64,000 bases of DNA from Pedobacter sp. HDW13 (GTDB lineage: Bacteria > Bacteroidota > Bacteroidia > Sphingobacteriales > Sphingobacteriaceae), in the NCBI RefSeq assembly GCF_011303555.1, contig NZ_CP049868.1, forward strand, positions 434,001 to 498,000. The letters run 5' to 3'. Shown piece by piece: positions 27,807 to 37,031 of this stretch. Position numbers and translations under genes: made by a program. A model generated the notes under the pieces. The model ran no database searches and was not told the DNA's origin. It was given only the letters and a program-made list of their open reading frames with translations. Numbering within the stretch: the first letter of the stretch is position 1; the number at the start of each line of letters is the position of its first letter.

Positions 27807-28954
27807 TTATGCTAAAGCATTTTGCTTCACAACCATTTTTACTTTTTCTATTACGTAATCCAGATCTTCTTTAGTCGTGTATTTACTGAAAGAAAAACGT
27901 ACTGAAGGACGATTTGGATCGGCTTTGATGCCATTTAACACGTGCGAGCCAATGTTAGAGCCCGATGAACAGGCGCTGCCACCAGAGGCGCAGATACCAT
28001 TGATATCTAAATTAAACAACAACATATCGGCCATATCCATTTCGGGAATGATACGTTTAACACCGTATATAAACTCTTATCGGCATCGGTTTCGCCATTG
28101 AAAGCAATCCCTGGAATTTCGGCAATAAGTTGTGTCTTAAGGTAATCTTTTAAGCCCTGAATGTAGGTTTGGTGCTCATCCATTTCTGCATAAGCAATTT
28201 CGAGCGCTTTAGCCAACCCTACAATGCCATATACATTTTCTGTGCCACCACGCATGTTGCGTTCTTGTGCACCTCCATATATCATTGGAGGGATTTTAAT
28301 GTTGCTGTTTACGTAAAGGAAACCTACACCTTTTGGCCCGTGGAGCTTGTGTGCAGCACAAACAATAAAGTGTGCTTTCAGTTCGCGTACATTGTGGCGG
28401 TAGTGCCCCATGGTCTGCACGGTATCGGCATGGTAAATAGCATTATATTTCTCGCAGATATCGCCCACTTTAACCATATCAGTAAGTGTACCTAATTCGT
28501 TATTGGCATGCATTAACGAAACAAATGTACGCTCATTATTTTGAAGCAGTTCTTCTAAATGGTTGTAATCGATATTTCCTTTTTCGTCTATATTAACGAA
28601 ACTTAATTTATCAATTTCGCCATTTTTAAGCATAGTATTTAACGTATGCTCAACCGCGTGATGCTCTATTTTAGAAGTAATGGCATGTTTAATACCATAG
28701 GCAAAAATGCCACAACGGATAGCAGTATTATCGGCTTCGGTACCTCCTGATGTAAAAAACACTTCGGATGGTGATGCGTTTAATAAGCCTGAAACAGTTT
28801 TACGGGCCTTTTCTACCAACGTTCTCACTTCACGGCCCAACGCATGAATGGCAGATGGATTACCAAAGTAATTTTCCATCACGTTTGTCATCTCTGCGAT
28901 TACCTCTTTATCTAAAGGCGTTGTGGCCGCATTATCTAAATAGACCCTTTTCAT
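27807..28954 (-). pseudogene. iscS: Cysteine desulfurase with one-base frameshift
   Basis: A PLP enzyme of the IscS/NifS family that supplies sulfur for Fe-S clusters and thio-modified tRNA. The 5' frame (MKRVYLDNAATTPLDKEV) carries the N-terminal NAATTP motif, SGGTEADNTAI, and the PLP lysine in CAAHKLHGPKGVGF. It breaks near 28043, where CCGGAAATGG would be expected and CCGAAATGG is present. The second frame continues with EMDMADM and contains the catalytic-Cys loop GGSACSSGS. Adding one G gives a normal 382-residue protein. This gene is usually important for growth, so a sequencing error is more likely than a real null. Confidence 0.88.
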
Positions 28955-29020
28955 TTTTACGAATAATTAATTAGTTAGTTCACTTTGGGACTACTGTTGC
29001 CAATATTTCCCATTTTTATT

Positions 29021-29053
29021 AACCGTGGTTTAACAAACTGTTAAACCACGGTT
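29021..29053. terminator. Perfect 15-bp hairpin between glmM and iscS
   Basis: Arms 29021-29035 and 29039-29053 (AACCGTGGTTTAACA and its inverse) with a 3-base loop. The T-run is on the plus side only, while both flanking genes run on the minus strand, so it may terminate glmM inefficiently or act as an RNA end-stabilising hairpin. Confidence 0.6.
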
Positions 29054-29096
29054 TTTTACCTTAAACGTTTGATCAAATTGCGTTGATCAAAACGGA

Positions 29097-30482
29097 TTAA
29101 AGGTGTAATATTTCTTTAATGTCAGAAATGATTTTGTTTGCTAGATTCTCAGCAATGGTTTCATTTTCTGCTTCACTGTAGATCCTGATGATCGGTTCAG
29201 TGTTTGAACGGCGCAAATGTACCCAAGTTTTATCAAATTCTATCTTTAAACCGTCAATTGTGCTATAAGGCTGACTTTTATATTTTTCTTCTACCTGTTT
29301 CAACAAATTATCGATATCCATTTCTGGCGTAAGGGTAATTTTATTTTTAGAGATATGGTATTGTGGATAGCTGGCCCTAAGTACTGAAATAGATTTACCA
29401 AACTTAGCTAAATGCGTTAAGAACAAGGCTATACCCACCAAAGCATCTCTACCGTAGTGCGATTCAGGGTAAATGATACCACCATTGCCTTCGCCACCGA
29501 TAATAGCATTACTGGCTTTCATTTTATTTACCACATTAACCTCACCTACTGCTGATGCATTGTATTCGGCTCCTGCAGTTTCAGTAACATCACGTAAAGC
29601 ACGGGTTGATGAAAGGTTTGAAACTGTGTTACCAGGTGTATTTTTCAATACGTAATCGGCCACGGCAACCAGGGTATATTCTTCGCCAAACATGCTACCG
29701 TCTTCGTTCACAAAGCATAAACGGTCAACATCAGGATCAACAACAATACCTAAATCGGCATTTTGCTTTTGAACTTCTTTCGATATTTCGGTTAAATTCT
29801 CTGGCAAAGGCTCCGGGTTGTGCGGAAAATGTCCATCTGGTGTACAATATAATTCTACTACTTTGGTTACACCCAAGGCTTTTAATAAAGCTGGAATAAA
29901 AATACCTCCGGTAGAATTTACACAATCAATTACTACTTTAAAATCGGCTTTCTTTATTGCTTCTACATCAACCAATGGTAAGGCTAAAACCTTATCAATG
30001 TGTTTTTGGAGATAAGTATCGTTTTTAATTACTTTTCCTAATTTATCTACATCAGCAAAATCAAAATCAGCGCTTTCAGCAAGATCTAAAACCTCTTTAC
30101 CGTCTGCATCAGAAATAAATTCGCCTTTGGCATTGAGTAATTTTAAAGCATTCCATTGTTTTGGATTGTGGCTGGCTGTTAAAATAATACCACCACCAGC
30201 ATTTTCGTCTGGTACTGCAACTTCTACGGTTGGAGTGGTTGATAAACCTAAATCGATTACTTCGATACCCAGGCCCTGCAAGGTTCCAATAACCAAATTG
30301 TTTACCATCTCGCCCGAGATTCGTGCATCGCGGCCCAAAACTATTCTTTTATTGCCTGTTTTGTTTACTACCCAGCTACCAAAAGCAGCAGTAAATTTCA
30401 CAATATCAAATGGCGTTAAGCCGTCGCCAGCTCTCCCACCTATGGTTCCTCGTATTCCTGAAATTGATTTTATTAAAGTCAC
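29097..30482 (-). CDS. glmM: Phosphoglucosamine mutase
   Basis: A 461-residue alpha-D-phosphohexomutase that should turn glucosamine 6-phosphate into glucosamine 1-phosphate for UDP-GlcNAc, and hence peptidoglycan. The phosphoserine loop is LTASHNPKQWNALKLL (residue near 103), the metal loop is VVDPDVDRLCFV, the sugar loop is GGEGNGGIIYPE and the phosphate loop is LRRSNTEPIIRIY. N-terminal sequence TLIKSISGIRGTIGG is typical. A phosphomannomutase role is a less likely alternative within the same family. It is transcribed divergently from the methyltransferase gene. Confidence 0.9.
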   Translation of the reverse strand: MTLIKSISGIRGTIGGRAGDGLTPFDIVKFTAAFGSWVVNKTGNKRIVLGRDARISGEMVNNLVIGTLQGLGIEVIDLGLSTTPTVEVAVPDENAGGGIILTASHNPKQWNALKLLNAKGEFISDADGKEVLDLAESADFDFADVDKLGKVIKNDTYLQKHIDKVLALPLVDVEAIKKADFKVVIDCVNSTGGIFIPALLKALGVTKVVELYCTPDGHFPHNPEPLPENLTEISKEVQKQNADLGIVVDPDVDRLCFVNEDGSMFGEEYTLVAVADYVLKNTPGNTVSNLSSTRALRDVTETAGAEYNASAVGEVNVVNKMKASNAIIGGEGNGGIIYPESHYGRDALVGIALFLTHLAKFGKSISVLRASYPQYHISKNKITLTPEMDIDNLLKQVEEKYKSQPYSTIDGLKIEFDKTWVHLRRSNTEPIIRIYSEAENETIAENLANKIISDIKEILHL

Positions 30483-30783
30483 TGTGTATAATTTATTTGA
30501 GTCCCAAAAATAACAAAAAAAACAAAATAGCCATTATCTAAAACGCCCTCAAACCTGTTTATTTACATTGATTTTATATCAATTAATATGATGTAACGGA
30601 CAAAAATACCGCACTTACCGAAATCAAACGTATGTTCGGTTTTGAGTTTTCAGGATAAAAGCTCGATGTTTTATTCCGTTTCTCTTTTCCCTTGCACTGT
30701 TCTAAAATTTGTGTTTGTAAATCTGTAAGCCAGTGGCTTAATAATTTTCATGCAATAATGTTGCATAAAAGCATGTCCAAAAC

Positions 30784-30813
30784 TTTAGGAGCGGCAGCAA
30801 AAGCTTATATTTG
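30784..30813 (+). promoter_or_regulatory. Putative promoter of methyltransferase operon
   Basis: TTTA at 30784-30787, 18 bases, then TATATTTG at 30806-30813, a full match to the Bacteroidota -7 element. The predicted transcript start (about 30820) lies downstream of all ATGs except the one at 30842. Confidence 0.55.
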
Positions 30814-30841
30814 CAACTTCCCAAAACATAAAAGGCTATAT

Positions 30842-31573
30842 ATGCAACGCAAGTGGTTTCAATATTGGTTTAATTCGCCATATTATCATATTCTCTACCA
30901 GCAAAGAAATGATGCCGAAGCCGAATTTTTCATCGATAAACTTACGCAGTACCTGCAACCGCAAGAGGATGCAAAAATGCTTGATATTGCCTGCGGAAAA
31001 GGCCGTCATTCCATTTACCTTAACAAAAAAGGTTTTGATGTTACCGGAATAGATTTATCGGAACAGAGCATTAAATACGCCAAACAGTTCGAAAACAATA
31101 AACTCCACTTCCTGGTACACGATATGCGGAGGCTGTTTTACATCAATTATTTTGATATCGCGCTAAACCTGTTTACCAGCTTTGGCTATTTTGATACAGA
31201 GAAAGACCATGTAAATGCGCTAAAAACCTTTAGAAAATGCCTAACAGCTAAAGGCATTCTGGTTTTAGATTACTTTAACACTGAAAAAATCATCCGCAAT
31301 TTAAACTCCTGCGAAACCAAATCCCTGGATGGTATTACTTTTAATATCACTAAAAATGTGGTTGACGGAAAAATTATCAAAAAAATAAATTTCGAAGACA
31401 ACAAAAAGGTTTACAATTTCGAAGAGCGTGTACAAGCTTTTAGTTTCGAAGATTTTCAGCGCATGCTGATCAAAGCCGGAATGGTAATCGAAAAAACCTT
31501 TGGTAGTTACGCGCTTGATGATTTCAACGAATCAGATTCAGACCGCTTAATTTTAATTTGCAAAAAAGCATGA
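30842..31573 (+). CDS. Class I SAM-dependent methyltransferase
   Basis: A 243-residue Rossmann-fold methyltransferase. The ATG at 30842 (MQRKWFQYWFNSPYYHILYQ) is chosen because a promoter sits between it and the earlier in-frame ATGs. Motif I is MLDIACGKGRHSIYLNKKG; the acidic residue of motif II is in VTGIDLSEQSIKYAK; motif post-II is FLVHDMR. The substrate is not evident. The stop codon overlaps the start of the following PAP2 gene by 16 bases, so the two, and probably the ZIP gene, form one operon. Confidence 0.88.
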   Translation: MQRKWFQYWFNSPYYHILYQQRNDAEAEFFIDKLTQYLQPQEDAKMLDIACGKGRHSIYLNKKGFDVTGIDLSEQSIKYAKQFENNKLHFLVHDMRRLFYINYFDIALNLFTSFGYFDTEKDHVNALKTFRKCLTAKGILVLDYFNTEKIIRNLNSCETKSLDGITFNITKNVVDGKIIKKINFEDNKKVYNFEERVQAFSFEDFQRMLIKAGMVIEKTFGSYALDDFNESDSDRLILICKKA

Positions 31574-32133
31574 TAGAAAGCATACAACAATTTGATGTAG
31601 CCTTATTTTTGAAAATCCACCGCGGACTTTCGAACAGCTTTTTTGACTGGTTAATGCCCTTAATGCGCAATCGCTTTTTTTGGTCGCCATTGTACCTTTT
31701 TATTGTTGTTTTTTGCATAAAGCAATACAAAAAACAGGGATATTACATTATTGGGATGGTACTTTTCACCTTCGCAATGGGCGATTTAATTGCTTCAAGG
31801 CTTATAAAACCTTTCGTTTCAAGAGTACGCCCCTGCAATGATATGAGCCTGGCCAATGATATTATACACCGAGTACCCTGCGGCAGCGGACTAAGTTTTC
31901 CTTCTGCACATGCAACCAATCATTTTGCCATTGCGGTATTTTTGATTTGCCTTTTTTATAGCCGCTGGAAACCCATTTTACCAATAGGGTTATTCTGGGC
32001 CTTTATTATCAGTTTTGCGCAGGTATATGTGGGTGTACATTACCCGGTAGATGTAACAACAGGTGCTTTTTTGGGTATCATTATTGGCATTATTTGTTCG
32101 AGAATATTTAAAAAATTACAACCTGATTTTTAA
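31558..32133 (+). CDS. PAP2 family membrane phosphatase
   Basis: A 191-residue integral membrane protein with five or so helices and all three PAP2 motifs: KPFVSRVRPC (K-x6-R-P), FPSAHATNHF (P-S-x-H) and VYVGVHYPVDVTTG (S/G-R/V-x5-H-x3-D). The active-site His pair faces the periplasm. Members act on undecaprenyl pyrophosphate or on lipid phosphates, recycling the peptidoglycan carrier or trimming lipid A. It overlaps the methyltransferase gene by 16 bases and lies 3 bases before the ZIP gene. Confidence 0.92.
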   Translation: MQKSMIESIQQFDVALFLKIHRGLSNSFFDWLMPLMRNRFFWSPLYLFIVVFCIKQYKKQGYYIIGMVLFTFAMGDLIASRLIKPFVSRVRPCNDMSLANDIIHRVPCGSGLSFPSAHATNHFAIAVFLICLFYSRWKPILPIGLFWAFIISFAQVYVGVHYPVDVTTGAFLGIIIGIICSRIFKKLQPDF

Positions 32134-32136
32134 CCT

Positions 32137-32853
32137 ATGGAAATCTGGAAACTCTGTGTACTCTTTTTTTGCGCCTTTTTAGGTGGAACAGCCATTTTTT
32201 TAGTTAAAAGTGATAAATCGAAGCTGCTAAAGCTTATTTTATCTTTTAGCGGGGCGTATTTATTTGCTATTACGGTTTTACACCTCATTCCCGATGCCTA
32301 CAGCGGCCCGGATAAAGCACAGATTGGTATTTTTATACTAGTAGGTTTCCTTTTACAGGTTTTTCTCGAGCAATTCTCGGAAGGTGTAGAACATGGCCAT
32401 ATCCATAAACACCACGATGGGCACGTTTTTCCCTTCGGTATCATGATCAGCCTTTGTTTGCATGCGTTTTTAGAAGGAATGCCTCTTGCAAAAGAGCAGC
32501 ATAACGAGTTGATTTTCGGTATTTCTTTACACCATATCCCAGCTGCATTTGCCTTGGCAAGCATTTTAATGCAAAACCATTTTAAAAAGAGCAGCATTAT
32601 GCTTTACCTGATCATATTTGCTGTAATGGCACCATTGGGGTTTTATGTAAGCGTAGGCTTGAGCAATGGAAGTATTGGTGGCGTAGATGCTTATTTTAAC
32701 AAAATTATGGGCATTGTAATTGGTATTTTTCTGCATATTTCTACCACTATCCTATTCGAATCGAGTGCTGACCATAAAATTAATACCCGCAAAATGCTTG
32801 CTGTTTTACTGGGTATCGGTGTTGCCTTGATCGGCTTCTTCGCTGGGCATTAG
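32137..32853 (+). CDS. ZIP family metal transporter
   Basis: A 238-residue polytopic protein of the ZIP family. Family features: TVLHLIPDAYSG (helix 2 His and polar pair), a His-rich cytoplasmic loop (EHGHIHKHHDGHV, about 87-99), CLHAFLEGMP (helix 4 metal site with His-x3-Glu-Gly) and LHHIPAAFALASIL (helix 5 metal His). It should carry Zn(II) or other divalent ions into the cytoplasm. It starts 3 bases after the PAP2 stop, so it is in the same operon. Confidence 0.9.
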   Translation: MEIWKLCVLFFCAFLGGTAIFLVKSDKSKLLKLILSFSGAYLFAITVLHLIPDAYSGPDKAQIGIFILVGFLLQVFLEQFSEGVEHGHIHKHHDGHVFPFGIMISLCLHAFLEGMPLAKEQHNELIFGISLHHIPAAFALASILMQNHFKKSSIMLYLIIFAVMAPLGFYVSVGLSNGSIGGVDAYFNKIMGIVIGIFLHISTTILFESSADHKINTRKMLAVLLGIGVALIGFFAGH

Positions 32854-32998
32854 ATCAGTTGGCGGTTTACGGTTTGCAATTAACCAATTTAAATAGTTAA
32901 CAATTCGGCATTTTCAAGCAATCGCCCATGCAGCCGGTTTTAAACGTTTATAATCGTTTAAATTTATTGCATCTGCTCAAAATGAATTAAATTCGTAT

Positions 32999-33646
32999 AT
33001 AGAAAACATTCTAAATGAACCTGCTGTAGCTTATAATAAAAGACGTTACACTGTTAAAAATACCTGGAGATGGAAAAACCATCGACTGCAAAACATGAGT
33101 ATTATATGGGAGAGATATTTGCCATGTCGGGATTTGGAGGCAATCACAATGAAATCTTTAGTAATATTTTCTTAGAATTAGGTAACAAACTAAAAAGCAA
33201 GCCCTGCAGACCTTATGGAAGTGATATGTGAATGAATATTCCAGAGAATACCTTATTCACCTATCCCGACATATCCATTTATTGTAATGGTTTAATGCAC
33301 AGCGATGTTGATGAAGAAACCTTTATTTTACCGACAGTGATCATCGAAATCCTATCACCTTCAACCAAAAATTACGACGAGGGCAAAAGATTTAACCTGT
33401 ATAAAGATATTCCATCATTAAAGGAATGTATCATGATCGATTCTGAATCAATTTCGGTAGAGGCATATTACATTAATGAAAAAAAAATAGACGCTAAACA
33501 AGCATAAAGACATTTCTGAGACCTTAACCTTTGTTTCGATGGGATTTGATGTGGCGCTGAGCGACATTTATAACTATGTTAAGTTTGAGATAAAAAGTTC
33601 CATAAGATCAACTGCTAATTGCAAACTGCTTACTGCGAACTGTTAA
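32999..33646 (+). pseudogene. Uma2-type (DUF820) nuclease-fold gene, decayed
   Basis: Pieces in three frames join to one Uma2-family protein. Lesions seen: ATA where ATG would be expected at the start (32999); one base missing near 33056-33060, between AVAYNKRRYTV and the YLEME part; a stop TGA at 33229-33231 where SDMRVNIPENT is expected (CGA to TGA); and an extra A plus TGG-to-TAG near 33485-33492, before KDISETLTFVSMGF. The surviving middle segment (33232-33507) contains YPDISIYC, the [16 protein letters not shown] core and [20 protein letters not shown]. These proteins have a PD-(D/E)xK-like fold. Several independent hits show it is dead rather than mis-sequenced. Confidence 0.85.
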
Positions 33647-33652
33647 GCTGAA

Positions 33653-33796
33653 CTATTTTTTTTCTTTTTTCTTTCCAAAACCCCATGGGCAGTGCTTGCA
33701 CTTATTTTTACAGCAATAACCGCGCTTTAAATGATAAGCTTCTGTAAAAACCATCAGACCATCTTCGTTAAAATAAAAATCTTCACCTTCTTTCAT
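33653..33796 (-). CDS. DUF5522-like small Cys-rich protein
   Basis: A 47-residue protein from an ATG at 33796 to a TAG at 33653. The sequence opens MKEGEDFYFNEDGLMVFT and has HLKRGYCCKNKCKHCPWGF, the four-cysteine cluster (CC-x3-C-x2-C) of the DUF5522 family, followed by a Lys-rich tail. The cluster suggests a small metal site. Its function is unknown. It stands alone upstream of a repeat-rich spacer. Confidence 0.8.
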   Translation of the reverse strand: MKEGEDFYFNEDGLMVFTEAYHLKRGYCCKNKCKHCPWGFGKKKEKK

Positions 33797-33814
33797 TTTG
33801 GTAATTTTGAATGA

Positions 33815-33962
33815 GTGAATATAGAATTATTGAATGAATTTGAGAATCGCACTATCATTCAAAATCCTATCATTCCACCCTTAATAATCGAGTTATTGAA
33901 TGAATGAATTTGGGAATTATCTTAGCATGCTATCATTCAAAACTCCATCATTCCATCATTAC
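33815..33962. repeat. Duplicated ATTGAATGAATTTGnGAAT unit
   Basis: Two diverged copies of a block of about 55 bases lie here (about 33830-33880 and 33893-33958), each with TTGAATGAATTTGnGAAT followed by CTATCATTCAAAA and ATCATTCC. ATTGAATGA and TCATTCAAA also form inverted pairs within each copy. Confidence 0.7.
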
Positions 33963-34904
33963 CTAATTGAGTATCTTAACTTCCAGTTTACCTGCAAAAT
34001 AATCTCTCAGTTGCTTACCATCGCCATGCAAAGTCCATACTTGTTGGGGTTCTACTTTTTGAATGGTTTCTAAAATGGCTTCCCAATCAGCGTGATCAGA
34101 AATGTAAAGCGCTATGCCATTTTGCTGTTGCAGGTTTTTCCAACCCGAAGCAAAGGCCCTCACCACATTAATGGCTTTATGGTAGCTGTGAAAAACCATT
34201 GGCGGTACAATATACACCTGGTGCTCGTGGTTATTTTTCATCACTTTGCGATCGTACATCTTGTAACTGCCTAGTTTCATGCCGTAATCTTCATAAATTT
34301 TAACAAAGGGCATTATACTGTGGTGCACCATCACATTTTTAGTTGGGCAGTGTTCGCTCAACAACTGAATAATACGTTGGCTCTTGCCCAGGGCGTAAGC
34401 ACCCAGCATGATATTGGCATTGGTTAAATTTAGCTTTTTAATTTCTTCTACTGCAGAAGGGTGTTTCGTATCCGGATTGGCAAACGTACTCTCTGTAATC
34501 AGCACATCGGCCTTAACAAACTCGAAAGGCTCACAAGTGTCATCGGGTTCTATTTTATAATCGCCTGTATAGAGGTATTTAACACCTTTATATTCCATTA
34601 AAACCTGTGCAGAACCTAAAATGTGCCCGGCTGAATAAAAAGTAATGATTACTTCTTTTATTTTAAACGACTGGTGATAAGCTTTAATATAAAAATCAAC
34701 CGCGGCGAATTTACGGTAACGGTGTTTCATAAAGGCTTCAGTAGCTGCCGTACAATACACATTTTGACTACCACCTATTGCATGATCACCATGCGCATGA
34801 GAAACTACCGCTTCTTTTACAGGTTGTTGCGGATCGAGGTAAAAATCGCCGTAAACACAATATAAACCCGTTGGGGTAATGGTAATAAAATCTGCTAAAA
34901 TCAT
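33963..34904 (-). CDS. MBL-fold ligase-associated DNA exonuclease
   Basis: A 313-residue protein resembling the exonuclease found next to ATP-dependent DNA ligase and Lhr-like helicase genes in many bacteria. The metal motif is VVSHAHGDHAIGG (H-x-H-x-D-H). SAGHILGSAQVL (His), YLYTGDYK (Asp) and a beta-CASP-like part follow, with DHADWEAI and WTLHGDG near the end. The ligase and helicase partners are not next to it here. A role in DNA end processing is inferred from the family only. Start by the family opening LADFITITPTGLY. Confidence 0.85.
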   Translation of the reverse strand: MILADFITITPTGLYCVYGDFYLDPQQPVKEAVVSHAHGDHAIGGSQNVYCTAATEAFMKHRYRKFAAVDFYIKAYHQSFKIKEVIITFYSAGHILGSAQVLMEYKGVKYLYTGDYKIEPDDTCEPFEFVKADVLITESTFANPDTKHPSAVEEIKKLNLTNANIMLGAYALGKSQRIIQLLSEHCPTKNVMVHHSIMPFVKIYEDYGMKLGSYKMYDRKVMKNNHEHQVYIVPPMVFHSYHKAINVVRAFASGWKNLQQQNGIALYISDHADWEAILETIQKVEPQQVWTLHGDGKQLRDYFAGKLEVKILN

Positions 34905-34946
34905 GATTGAGATAAGAGGATTTAAGGATTATATGATTAGAGTAGA

Positions 34947-35564
34947 TTATGCTTTAGAAACTTTGAGGACTTCTGCAGCCTTCAAAAATTGCTCGTGTAA
35001 AGCTAAAACCTGTTCGATGATGGATTTTTGCTCATCATTAACGATAAAATAGTTGGCCAGTTTCGATTTTTCTTCATCACTAAGCTGCTTATCCATGCGG
35101 GCCTTAACCTGCTCTGCGGAAACGCCATCGCGCTGCATTACCCTTTTCAGTTTAAGATCATAAGGAGCAGTAACCAGAATGGTGGTATCGCACATTTTAT
35201 ATGAACCACTTTCGAATAACAAAGCTGCTTCTTTTAAGGTGTAGGGAGTATCTGATGGCATGGTAGCTTCCCATGCATCAAAGGCACGGAAAACTGCCGG
35301 ATGTACCAGCGCATTGAGTTGTGCAAGTGCTGTTTCATTATTAAAAACAATACTGGCAATGTGTTTATTGTTTAGTTTTCCATCTTCAAAATAACTTTCG
35401 TTGCCAAAAGCTGCTTTAACACCCGCTACCAGCACCGCATCTTTGCACATAATCTCTTTGGCCACGGTATCGGCATAAAATACAGGAATCCCCAGTACCT
35501 CAAAAACCTTGCATGCAGTAGTTTTACCGCTGCCAATACCACCTGTTATACCTACTTTATACAT
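34947..35564 (-). CDS. coaE: Dephospho-CoA kinase
   Basis: A 205-residue CoaE, last step of coenzyme A synthesis (phosphorylation of the ribose 3'-hydroxyl). The P-loop is GITGGIGSGKTTACKVF at residues 5-21; VFYADTVAKEIM (catalytic Asp) and HPAVFRAF (CoA-domain His) and the lid RMDKQLSDEEK are typical. The start ATG overlaps the ybbR stop by one base, so the genes are translationally coupled. Confidence 0.95.
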   Translation of the reverse strand: MYKVGITGGIGSGKTTACKVFEVLGIPVFYADTVAKEIMCKDAVLVAGVKAAFGNESYFEDGKLNNKHIASIVFNNETALAQLNALVHPAVFRAFDAWEATMPSDTPYTLKEAALLFESGSYKMCDTTILVTAPYDLKLKRVMQRDGVSAEQVKARMDKQLSDEEKSKLANYFIVNDEQKSIIEQVLALHEQFLKAAEVLKVSKA

Positions 35565-36511
35565 TATTTTTCTACAATGAAATCTATTTTGGAGGGCATT
35601 ACACTCACCAGTTTACAATAATCAGGAAATTGGGTTATTTTAACTGTCAATTGACGGTGCTTTAAATTTTGCCATTCATCAGCATCAACTGTTGCAGTAA
35701 TAAAACTATCATCTACCTGATCGTAATTACTTAAAGCAACCAAAAAGGTAACTTTAATCTTCTTAGGATAAAGTTTAATACTGTTGTAATTCCTGTTATT
35801 CAGCAATTTTAAAGGAACCTCTATCGTTTTTTCGGTAAACTCGTCAACAGGAAGTTTCACCTCAACAGAGGAAGGATAAATACTTACATTTTTATGAATA
35901 CTGTGCTGTAAAGCTACCCTAACGGTGCTACTACCCTGTATTTTATTCAGTTTTAGTGTGTCAGTTGGCCAGCTTTTTATTTTAGCCAGTTCTTCTACCG
36001 GTCCGGCTACTTTTACAAACTTAGGGTTCAGGATAATTTCGCTCGAAATACCATATTGCTTTACAAAATCGAGCTTATCTATCAGTTTTACCGGAACCTT
36101 TTTCACTATCCGTTTAGTAAAATCGAAATACAAGGTATCGGGCTTAACCGAAATCACCTTTTGGGTACTTTCCAATTGCCTGTTGATGTTAAACAGCTGA
36201 TCGGAAAACACAATAAAATCCTTGGTATTAAGCTGGCTCAAATTAACAGAAACCGAGGGTGGACTAATCCTTAACCGGGCAAAAAGCAATTGCCATCCGG
36301 TACCTTCTACCTGTAAATCTATCGTATCTGATTGTAAAGGATAAAAAGCTCTTTTGGTTGGTGTATTTTTAAATACCAGAACAGTTTTAGCTGTATAAAT
36401 ATATTTGTTGTTCAATGCCATAAAAAACCATGCAGCTATAGCCAGCAATAAACAGGCTAATAAGCTAAATACACGTCTTTTTTCAATTTTAGTTAATCTA
36501 ATAAATGGCAT
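35564..36511 (-). CDS. YbbR-like domain protein (CdaR-like)
   Basis: A 315-residue protein with one N-terminal membrane helix (about 15-33, VFSLLACLLLAIAAWFFMAL) and a periplasmic part made of two or three YbbR-like beta domains (TVEGTGWQ, VAGPVEELAKI). In Firmicutes a related protein, CdaR, controls the c-di-AMP cyclase; in Bacteroidota these proteins often stand upstream of coaE, as here, and no diadenylate cyclase gene is in sight. The role is open. It forms a two-gene unit with coaE. Confidence 0.85.
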   Translation of the reverse strand: MPFIRLTKIEKRRVFSLLACLLLAIAAWFFMALNNKYIYTAKTVLVFKNTPTKRAFYPLQSDTIDLQVEGTGWQLLFARLRISPPSVSVNLSQLNTKDFIVFSDQLFNINRQLESTQKVISVKPDTLYFDFTKRIVKKVPVKLIDKLDFVKQYGISSEIILNPKFVKVAGPVEELAKIKSWPTDTLKLNKIQGSSTVRVALQHSIHKNVSIYPSSVEVKLPVDEFTEKTIEVPLKLLNNRNYNSIKLYPKKIKVTFLVALSNYDQVDDSFITATVDADEWQNLKHRQLTVKITQFPDYCKLVSVMPSKIDFIVEK

Positions 36512-36575
36512 AATGAATAATTGTTAGATGTAAGCCTGAAACTGTTGATCTAAAAATGTACGCAACCAAATGTAG

Positions 36576-36610
36576 TAAAACAAAAACAGTCCCGAAAGTT
36601 TTCGGGACTG
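36576..36610 (-). terminator. Terminator after yajC
   Basis: CAGTCCCGAA (36587-36596) and its inverse (36601-36610) with a 4-base loop; on the minus strand it is followed by TTTTTGTTTTAC. It separates the yajC unit from ybbR-coaE. Confidence 0.9.
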
Positions 36611-36633
36611 CTCTTCATTTTAATTATTTCTGC

Positions 36634-36951
36634 CTACGCTTTAGCTGGAGCAACTGCTTTTGTCGCATCTAAAGAAACTGCCGATTTATCGAAACGGATT
36701 TTAGCTCCGCTTTCTACTTCAATTAAGAAAGTAGTTTCGTTTAAATCTACAATTTTGCCATGAATACCTGCAGTGGTAATTATTTTATCGCCTTTACCTA
36801 ATTCTGCTACTAATTTTTTATGATCTTTTGCCTTTTTAACTTGCGGACGGATCATGAAGAAGTAGAAAACTACCATGATTAATACCATTGGTACAATTGT
36901 ACTTAGCATATTGCTACCGCCTGCTGCCTGTAAAATTACTGTTGATGTCAT
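36634..36951 (-). CDS. yajC: Preprotein translocase subunit YajC
   Basis: A 105-residue single-helix membrane protein: helix about 17-35 (TIVPMVLIMVVFYFFMIRPQ) followed by the signature FFMIRPQVKKAKDHKKL and GDKIITTAGIHGKIVDL. In other bacteria it belongs to the SecDF-YajC subcomplex of the Sec channel. SecDF is encoded elsewhere in the window (10.2-13.2 kb). It is the last gene of the nusB-DUF1573-yajC unit. Confidence 0.95.
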   Translation of the reverse strand: MTSTVILQAAGGSNMLSTIVPMVLIMVVFYFFMIRPQVKKAKDHKKLVAELGKGDKIITTAGIHGKIVDLNETTFLIEVESGAKIRFDKSAVSLDATKAVAPAKA

Positions 36952-37031
36952 TTCTTATTTTATTTGTTTTTGTGAGTAGTTGATGGTTTTTGAAATGTGC
37001 CAAAAGGCAAATTACCTTACCATTAGCCAAT

